From contig QKWP01000205.1 of assembly GCA_003550325.1 (NCBI GenBank), positions 317,081 through 381,080 of the forward strand: 64,000 nucleotides of DNA, given 5' to 3'. The position numbers and the translations under genes are program-made. Below are positions 56,589-64,000 of this stretch, piece after piece (position 1 is the first letter of the stretch; every line of letters begins with the position of its first letter). Source of the DNA: Gigaspora rosea (lineage: Eukaryota; Glomeromycota; Glomeromycetes; Diversisporales; Gigasporaceae). The notes beneath the pieces were generated by a model. That model did not search any database. It had not been told where the DNA came from and worked only from the letters and a program-made list of their open reading frames with translations.

Positions 56589-58310
56589 TTGAAGACTACT
56601 CACCTCCACCTCACACTGAAATCTATGAACAAATGCCTTAGACGACTAACAAATGCATCATCCCCTCCTACAGTTGACACAATAAACTCTTGCAACAAAT
56701 TCTTAACAAAAGCTGCCAAACTGGCTGCACTAGACATTGAAACCCTTACCCTAGAAGATATTACTTCTACACTCACACAAACTATCACTAATCTCAAACA
56801 AATTAAACACCCCATATGGGCAGCTAGAAATCTAGAAAAACTTCAAGAACAGAATAAACGTATAAACTTCTACATAAACAGGTGATATGATAACTTTAAG
56901 GACAATACTAGTCGAATGCTGGATAGCATCCTACAATGAAGATCTGAGCCAGTTAAAACTGATAAAATTATCCTCTCTGACCAAGTCATAACAGAAAAAA
57001 CAGAAATCAAAGAACACATCAGGAGACATTTTAAACTATGGACCAAAGCTAACCCTCAAAATACAAACTGGCAAGCAGAATGGGAAGAAATTTACCACCC
57101 TATAAAGAAGATCAACCCCACAATTTACGAACCAGTCACTAAACCTATTTCAATGGATGAACTCCGACGAACCATATCACAAACCCCAAAAAATAAAGCA
57201 ACTGGTCCCATACCCATCTCAAATGAAATTCTGCAAAACCTCCCCACCTTAGCCCTGGAAATACTCCTTAACATCTTCAATAACTGCCTAAAACTCAACT
57301 GTGTACCCAACCAGTGGTTACAAGCAAATATATGGCCTATCCCAAAAAAGAAAAAATACAATTACGACCTGAGCACTACGAGGCCAATAACCTTAATAGA
57401 CTATATGCGGAAACTATTCACAAAGATCTTAAATAACAGATTAACCACAATAATAATGCGCTATGAGGACCTCTCCCCTATGAACTTTGCAGCATTCCTT
57501 CACCAGTCCACAGTACAGCCAGTCACGCAACTTACACAAATGATCGAAGATGCCAATACAAATGGAAAAGAAATCTGGGCATTATCGCAAGATATGTCCA
57601 AGGCCTTCGACTCCGTCAATATAGCAACTTTAAAAAAGGCTTTACACTGAATAAAAATCCCTTTACCAATAATAGAACTCCTAACCTACCTTCTTTCACA
57701 CTAAACTAACCAAGTAATTACTGACCTAGGATTCACAGAACTATACCCAGTACAGGATGGTATTGACCAAGAAGAGACCTTCTTCACTCTCTTCTGGAAA
57801 ATATACTACGACCCTCTAATATCAACTATACAGCAACGCTATATCGGCTACACCAGTACAATCCCTACCTCTCCACCAAAGGAAATTAATACATCGATCA
57901 TGGCCTATATGGATGATTCCCTGTGGGTCGCTCCCAATAAGAAAACACTAATGGATATACTAGCCACTGCAACTAGTTTCTACAAGCTCAATAACATTCG
58001 AGTCAACCCTGAGAAATCATTCTTTATCAAAACTTACCACATACACCCTCACATCCTTCAATTACCTTCGACAATACCGAAATAACGGCTCTACCACATA
58101 ATACTCCTTTAAAATATCTCGGGGCCTGGTATACAGCTAATGGAAAACACACCCACATTCAAAAATTAATTATCTACGAAATTACTACCAATTTAAAGAA
58201 ACTAAAATTTGCCAAAATCACAGAAAAACAAGCGATATACATAATCAATCATGTCCTAACTCCCCGTTTACAATATTGACTTCTCTCATCATATTTAAAC
58301 CCTACACAAA
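56589..58310 (+). pseudogene. LINE copy C ORF2, reverse transcriptase
   Basis: Blocks in order: PKNKATGPIPISNEIL, WLQANIWPIPKKK, TRPITLIDYMRK, STVQPVTQLTQM, LSQDMSKAFDSV (first Asp), DGIDQEETFFTLFWKIYYDP (QGxxxSPL motif degraded) and AYMDDSLWVA (YMDD, 57906-57917), then FYKLNNIRVNPEKS. TGA at 56883 and 56937 (both Trp-like, NR-YDNF and LQ-RSEP), at 57648 (ALH-IKIP) and at 58277 (LQY-LLSS); TAG at 56499; TAA at 57702. A frameshift lies near 58080. YMDD is unusual among LINEs, which mostly have F/YADD. Confidence 0.85.
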
Positions 58311-60540
58311 TGAAAACCATAAAAAGAACTTACCTCAATACCGTAAAACAGAAAGGGAAACTAGCAAGAGGAGTGCCTAACTCATTCCTCTTCTGCACTG
58401 GAATATACGCCCTATGCGACCTAGAACAAGCCCAACTCTCAACCCTAACCTCCACTTTAATCGAGGGATTAAACCATCCCCACTTCGACAATTCTTACTT
58501 AAAACTCAGAATATAGCAACTACAAGACTCTACTATATCAAATGTCTCAATCTTAGAAGAAGAACCCGTCTTCCCTACATCACAATTCCACACCTACACT
58601 GCACAAGCCGTACTTGCACTACATAAACTACATCTAAAACTAGTCAGACCCCTAAATAACTGGCCAACCACATCGAACATAATGGGAACCACCATCAACA
58701 ACATATTATCAAATCATTCTAAAGGAGTCTACTATAAAGAGAAACTCAATGAACACAATATAGGTTGTATAGAGCAGTTCCTAAACTGGAAAAATGACAG
58801 ATTCCTAAACTGGCAAAACTTCCAACACAACATAAAAAAGATTATTAGAGGGAGGACCCCAAAATGGTTCTACCAAATACACGAACTCATTATATCTACG
58901 ATAGCACCCTCTTTTAAATTAGTAAACCCAACCCTTTCACAACTCCACCATGGACCCCAATCAACAAAGGATGGATAATTACAAGGAACAAACAAATCGC
59001 AAGAATATTCAACCCCCACTCAACCAACTACAAAGGGAAACACTACGTCTATTCAAACTTATCAGGCCGACTTGAACCTTGTACAAGTTGCAAACTCAAA
59101 GACAAAAAAAACAAACCGAAACACTATTATATTACACTAAAGAATCACCAGATATATAACATACTAGTCAGCTGCAAACGCATAATATACACTGACCTAA
59201 CCGACATCCACAGGGCACTATCATCCAACCCACTTCCAACACCCCGTAATATATAACCCGAACCAACACTACCTAGACCTTTACCCTTATTTGAAAACCC
59301 TCCAACCTCCCTTTGGGAATCATTAACATCTACAAACTTTAAAAAAAAGGAAATATCTATACAGCTATCCACTAGAATAGAAAAAATAACCGAAATAAAG
59401 AAACATATGGCAATATGCAAAATAAACACCAGAAAAGACCCTCTACACTGCTACAACCTATACTGGCCATCTAAAATGAATGCACTAATTTCACTCCTGA
59501 CCTTCATCATCACAACAATAGACTCCAGCGCAAAAATAAAAATTACTACCAACAACACACTACTACTACAAACAATTGAACACATAATCAGTCTCCAACA
59601 CTTCGAACAACAAAAACTAGACGGAACTCCCTTCCCCTTTATTTTACAAACACTATTCTCATTACTCATCGATAGAGAAATCACTGTGGTCCTTGATAAA
59701 GATCTAATAATTGATAATCCACCTTCACTCTTCCTGCTAGATCTAACACCACACAAATTTATTTATAACAGATACATCCCACTACTAATGGATACCCCAT
59801 GTATACAACCTATAAAAACAGTATTAAAACAGCCCTACCAGATTACAAACGATCTAAAATGGTATAATCAACAGAGGATATCCTTATGGGACCAATACCT
59901 AACCTACGCTAAAATCCAATGGGACCTCACCTTGAACTCTCTCTCATATAACGACAAACCAAAAGGCCTATACACCAACCCCTCCGCATCCAACTTAAAA
60001 AACTTCAAGGTAAAACTACTGGCTGAAGAACTCCCAACCCACCTTCTTCTCCATCTCCAAAATCAATCGAAATACCCAAATCACCTATGCCCAAGATGTT
60101 ACTCAGCCTCAGAAGATGCACCACACCTACTAACTTGCATCAGTAACCCTTTTAATTTCAATACAGAACTAAAGAGAACTCTCATCAAGATCGCTACCAA
60201 ACTTGAATTACCCCTATACAACGTAGATGGATTTATCAACTCATATACATACCTCTATATAGGCTTCATTACTAACCTTACCTTGGCACCCTTCAATACC
60301 AAACTCCTTCAAACAAGACACGCACCTCTGATCCACCACACTATAACGGAATTCATATACAAAGAAATTTGGCTTCCCTCCCGAATGTCACGACATAATG
60401 AAGCAATTCCCTGCTCATCGCTGCTCACGACACCAACTTTGACACCAACCAAACCTTTTACTCCCCTATATATCTATAAAAAAATTCAACTCTCTATAAC
60501 ACTCGGACACTCATCCCTACACAAATTACTCGAAAGCTAG
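58310..60540 (+). pseudogene. LINE copy C ORF2 C-terminus: thumb, RNase H-like domain without catalytic acids, CCHC knuckle
   Basis: The frame runs 58310-58978 (TAG at 58514), shifts near 58966, then stays open to the TAG at 60540 except for a TAA near 59254. A segment aligns with RNase H of copies A and B: ISIQLSTRI for FYTDGSL, YWPSKMNALISLL for WPSSTRAELGAI, IKITTNNTLLL for INMYTDSANAI. The Asp-Glu-Asp set reads Ser-Asn-Asn, so hydrolysis is not expected although the 377-residue frame is clean. Downstream CPRCYSASEDAPHLLTC is an intact CxxC-x8-HxxxC knuckle. Confidence 0.75.
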
Positions 60541-60709
60541 AGGTCTACGACCATTCTAGTAAAAAATTGGTCGAGAGTAAACTAGCTTTTACCTCTACTT
60601 CCCCATAAATTAGCAAATCCCTACATGTAATTATATTGTAATTATCTGCAAATCATTAATAAAGAAATAGAGGATAGACCTCTCTTTAAAAAAAAAAAAA
60701 AAAAAAAAA
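60541..60709 (+). other. 3' UTR of LINE copy C with terminal stem-loop and poly(A)
   Basis: An inverted pair CGACCA/TGGTCG inside AGAGGT/ACCTCT forms a stem at 60541-60595. A second small hairpin AGAGG-ATAGA-CCTCT (60669-60683) lies immediately before the tail. AATAAA at 60658-60663. Confidence 0.6.
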
Positions 60710-60721
60710 ACATCCAATTAA
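60710..60721. repeat. Target-site duplication of LINE copy C, 3' side
   Basis: ACATCCAATTAA, matching 53013-53024; the first A is shared with the tail. Confidence 0.8.
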
Positions 60722-61009
60722 CATATTAAGCACCAATTTTAATAGATAGTAAAAGACATCTAATTCCTTATAAAGCACCAATTTCACTAAGTAGTAAATG
60801 GTATCAATCTATTTACAAAGTGCCAATTTTGGCAAATAATAAAATGTAATAGGTTGTACAATATGTACATATGTATATATATATTAAAGGTGCAGGTAAA
60901 TCATTTCTAATAATGTTATGAATTAAACTATAACTAGCTAAGGCTTATGTGATTACAAACAAGAATAAGTAATATATATATTTTTTTATTTTTTAGCAAT
61001 TTATTTAAT
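60722..61009. repeat. Short imperfect direct repeats (AAGCACCAATTT)
   Basis: AAGCACCAATTTTAATAGAT, AAGCACCAATTTCACTAAGT and AAGTGCCAATTTTGGCAAAT recur at ~55-bp spacing with AAAAGACATCTAATT-type spacers. No gene. Confidence 0.55.
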
Positions 61010-61188
61010 AATTTATTTGTAATCTAATTCATAATTTTTTCATTAACTAATCTATATCTCTTATTATTTTTGATTGCTTATTTAGCTGCTTTTCCTGTTA
61101 ATCCATACTGATAAGCATCTATCCATCTAAATGATAATCTAGCAAAGGAGTGAATTCTCTCTACAGAAATGGAATCAAATGCCTGAAT
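61010..61188 (-). pseudogene. Transposase C-terminal relic (DDE, possibly Tc1-like)
   Basis: The minus strand reads QAFDSISVERIHSFARLSFR, WIDAYQYGLTGKAAK, a stop, then AIKNNKRYR. The RWIDAYQYGLTG pattern resembles the C-terminal part of DDE endonuclease proteins. Only ~55 residues remain, so the superfamily is a guess. Confidence 0.4.
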
Positions 61189-61584
61189 AATTAATCTTTA
61201 AGTTTTTGGTAAAGAATATTCACAATGAGATCAGGTGTACTTTTTGGTCTTTAGTACATTTCAATATAATTGAATTCAGGGTAAAATTTGGAATAGAATA
61301 TAACCTTATACCCTTTAAATTTGATTTCTTTTTAAATTTGATCACATTTTACAAGCAAATCAGACTGATTGGCCAATCAATATGCACAACAATTAATAAT
61401 CTTAGGACTTGCTTCTTTTTTTTTACATAAAATGCAATCCAATACTAGCCTATCTTGCTATAATCTTCTTTTATCAAGAACCTATTTGATGCCTTTAAGT
61501 AGAAATAGTAAAAAAAAAGAGTTAAAACTTTTTTATTGTTAAAACAAATGATAATTAAACTTCAAATAGTCAAATTGAATTTAA

Positions 61585-61734
61585 GGGCAGTGTCATTAAT
61601 CACCTGATTATTTTTTATCAGAGGCCTACCCCCTCCCTCTTCCTTAATATATAAATAGTCAGGTTCGTATATATAATTTTAACTTTTTTTACCCCCTCCC
61701 CCCCTAAAAAATCACCTGATTTTTGTTACTCCCC
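61585..61734. mobile_element. PIF/Harbinger-type MITE, 150 bp
   Basis: Tips GGGCAGTGTCATTAATCA and the complement GGGGAGTAACAAAAATCA, with TAA flanking both sides (61582-61584, 61735-61737). ATCACCTGATT lies at both ends. C-runs in the interior. Confidence 0.75.
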
Positions 61735-61737
61735 TAA

Positions 61738-63479
61738 ATATATTTGATCACAATTATCATCTGCTTTTGAATTTCAAATAATAGTTATATATCAAGTGTT
61801 ATTACTGTGTCATTAGTATAAGAAAACCAAGCTACTTGGTAATTTGCAAAAGTATAAAAAAAGTTGGAAAAAGATTGAAAATACCTTAATTAATTTAGTA
61901 TAGTCAAGTCTCTTAAATAATATCTAAAAGAATACAAGTAAATTACATATAAAAGAAATTTTTTTGGAAATTACAACAAGAAGAAAAATAAAAAACAAGT
62001 TTTAGTATAATAAAGGGTTTGGTACAAAAAAAACAATAAAATTGTTAAATAATGTAATTGTTTTTTTAAAAGAAATTAAAAATTTCTTAATATTAATAAT
62101 TAATATAGCTTGGAATAGCTTTTATAAAAATATATAAAAAAAAACAAGATAAAATATTAGTTCTATAGGAAAAAAAGCAAGTATCAATATGCAAATAAAG
62201 AAAATAAAAAATATTAAATCTTTAAATTCAAGTTTTAGCAAAGAAAATATTAGTAGAAATTTAGAGTATAAAAAAAAAAGCTAGAAAAAAAAGATAAGAA
62301 TAAATAAAGAAGAAGAAAAAAGAGAAGATAGTATAAAAATATGAAGATTGTAGTTAAGCTTAATAAAAAAGTTAATAGAAAATAGATCAATACCATTTTT
62401 TTATAACTTCTTAAGCTAGCTTGGTATAGCTTCTGAGGTTGGGCATAGTCCCCAACTAGTATGACAAATTGCCTTTGGGCATTTATCAAAGTAGCCAAAG
62501 AATGTTGAACTACAAGTTTACAAGAATCTTAATAAAGATTATTAGCAAAGCTGCCAAAGTTAAACAAAAAAAAATAATTAAAGTTGGTATTTTAATTAGT
62601 ACAAGATTTTTTTAAACAAATATACTCTAATTAATTTTGTACACTTTTGCACTTGGTTACAATTGCTATTATAGTATTATTATTATAGTATTCTAGATAA
62701 AATTTGCAGAATTACTATATTGAAACAATAGTAAATTTTGAAAATAAATACAATCTAAAGTTGATTTTAACTATTTTTACCTAGAGTGATATTATTTTAT
62801 TATAAAAATTTTTTTAAAAAAAAATAAATCTACTATTAAAAATTTAGATTAGAGTTAGAGTAATATTAAGTTAAGAATTTTATAATTTGTACATATGCAT
62901 TGTAATGCACCTACCTAATAAACCAATCAGATCATAACATTAGGATAATATAAAATTAAAAAACTAGTAATATTTTAAAAAATTGCTTGTAACTTATAAT
63001 TTTGTTTATAAAACTACTTTTTGCACTCTAACAAAAAAATACTTTGCAAAATCTTACTATAAAACATCTCTTTTTACCTATGGATTACTCTCACCTTATT
63101 TATCTCTAACTAACAAAAAAAATAGACTATTTGGTTGTTTTGTTTTCATATTACACAGATTTTATAGAGTGCATTACCAATACATTTATGATAAATTATT
63201 AAATTCTTAAGTTAAAGGTATATTTTATATACAAATTAGATACTAAAATTTTATTTAAAAGAAAGCTAGTTTTTATAATAAAATTTTTGTTATTTAAAGA
63301 TTCTTTGTTTTTTTAATTTTTTCTTTAGTATTGTTATACAAGATTTTATAATCTAATTGGTTCTATATATATAATAAGAATAAATTATTTTGGGAGCAAA
63401 TTAGCAATAGTTAATAAATTTTATTATATACTAAAATTTGTTCAAAGTTTAATAATAGATAATTTGTTATTAAATTAAC
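61738..63479. other. Intergenic, nothing firm
   Basis: AT-rich. The minus-strand frame 62250-62498 (NAQRQFVILVGDYAQPQ, then hydrophobic low complexity) is not convincing. 62980-63060 repeats parts of the 15295-15966 family. Confidence 0.4.
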
Positions 63480-63750
63480 AACTAAATTCAATTAATTAAA
63501 TATTGTAAAGCTTACTGAAATGTATCTAATATTTAGTAGTTAGATTATATATCTAGTAGATACTAAGATATTACTAAAAAATAATTGGCTAACTATATAA
63601 AATTTCTATATAAACAATAGTTTATTTATATAGAATTTTATATAGTTAGCCAATTATTTTTAGCGATATTTCAGTATCTATTAGATCAATTTAAATAATA
63701 TAACTACTATTAGATATATTTTAAGAGTTTTATAATTTTTAATTAATTGA
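63480..63750. mobile_element. Foldback element, copy 3 of the CATCTAAT-TAGTTAGA family
   Basis: Arms ~63487-63605 and ~63620-63750 are inverted. ATTGGCTAACTATATAAAAT flanks a tiny loop (AACAATAG). The rest of the window to 64000 is AT-rich without recognised features. Confidence 0.7.
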
Positions 63751-64000
63751 CTTTGGCTATTAATTAAAAAAATATTTTTTATTGAACTTTGCTCAAATTC
63801 TAGTATATTGTTTATATTATAGAGATTTTGCCCTAAATTCTAATATAGTACTAACCTTACTCAGATTAGCAATTAAAAAAAATTAAAAAGAAGGTTTTTG
63901 AATATTATATAAAAGCAGTTGACTGACTAATGTATCAGAGGACTGTACCAGTGATACAAGTATAATTGGCAGGCAAAGCTTGAACCAGAAGATATAGGCA

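Larger units (their letters stand above)
53025..60709 (+). mobile_element. Full-length LINE copy C (APE-RT, RNase H-like)
   Basis: About 7.7 kb from ~53025 to a 23-nt poly(A) tail (60688-60710), with AATAAA at 60658-60663. It is flanked by 12-bp ACATCCAATTAA (53013-53024 and 60710-60721). Three ORFs follow a ~200-bp 5' UTR. The sense strand is A/C-rich and very poor in G, opposite in skew to copy B. Most in-frame stops are TGA. It was inserted into unit 3 of the 575-bp array. Confidence 0.88.

Noticed and set aside
53025..60709. Mitochondrial or bacterial (code 4) origin suggested by TGA as Trp
   Set aside because: The segment is a LINE with poly(A) tail and target duplication in nuclear repeat DNA, and most Trp codons are TGG; kept as a finding, not as an origin call.

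Overview
The window is a repeat-dense, very AT-rich eukaryotic nuclear sequence with no intact host gene. It carries three LINE (non-LTR) retrotransposons with APE endonuclease, reverse transcriptase and RNase H, a decayed Helitron with a second gene, a DDE-type transposase relic, a solo LTR, a tRNA-headed retroposon, and many MITEs and foldback elements. A Sel1-repeat relic, the Helitron type and the base composition suggest an early-diverging fungus, possibly an arbuscular mycorrhizal one (Glomeromycotina). That assignment is inference only.

Layout: 1-2395 (-) is the C-terminal part of LINE copy A, running off the left edge. 5943-15098 is a three-level nest: a PIF/Harbinger-type MITE (3-bp TTA duplication) contains a TIR element (9-bp duplication), which contains full-length LINE copy B (6696-14500, poly(A), 12-bp duplication). 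17530-18416 is a hAT-type MITE with an 8-bp duplication. 18692-21440 (-) is a transposase relic split by a MITE at 20460-20595. 22185-22625 (-) is an unrecognised coding relic. 23319-32105 is bounded by 88-bp inverted repeats and holds the Helitron Rep-helicase (24981-29003, -) and its accessory gene (29477-30528, -). 32990-35056 holds a 513-bp palindrome, a TIR element and a triple-hairpin element. 35861-36877 is the tRNA-headed retroposon with a 16-bp duplication. 37557-48956 is a MITE/foldback graveyard with coding scraps. 50985-53012 is a tandem array of ~575-bp units, one unit carrying a solo LTR and the last cut by LINE copy C. 53025-60709 is full-length LINE copy C with a 23-nt poly(A) tail and a 12-bp duplication. 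The right end has three further small relics or foldbacks.

How the parts work together: LINE copies B and C share a three-ORF plan (ORF0-ORF1-ORF2) in which each ORF ends on top of, or one base before, the next ATG, as expected for termination-reinitiation. ORF2 nicks DNA and reverse-transcribes. Copy C differs in having an ORF1 made of about six degenerate ~57-residue repeats and an RNase H-like domain without its catalytic carboxylates. Across unrelated elements the in-frame stops fall repeatedly on TGA at probable Trp positions (about 19 by hand count), more often than TAG at such positions. This is either a mutational signature or a sign of UGA readthrough or recoding.
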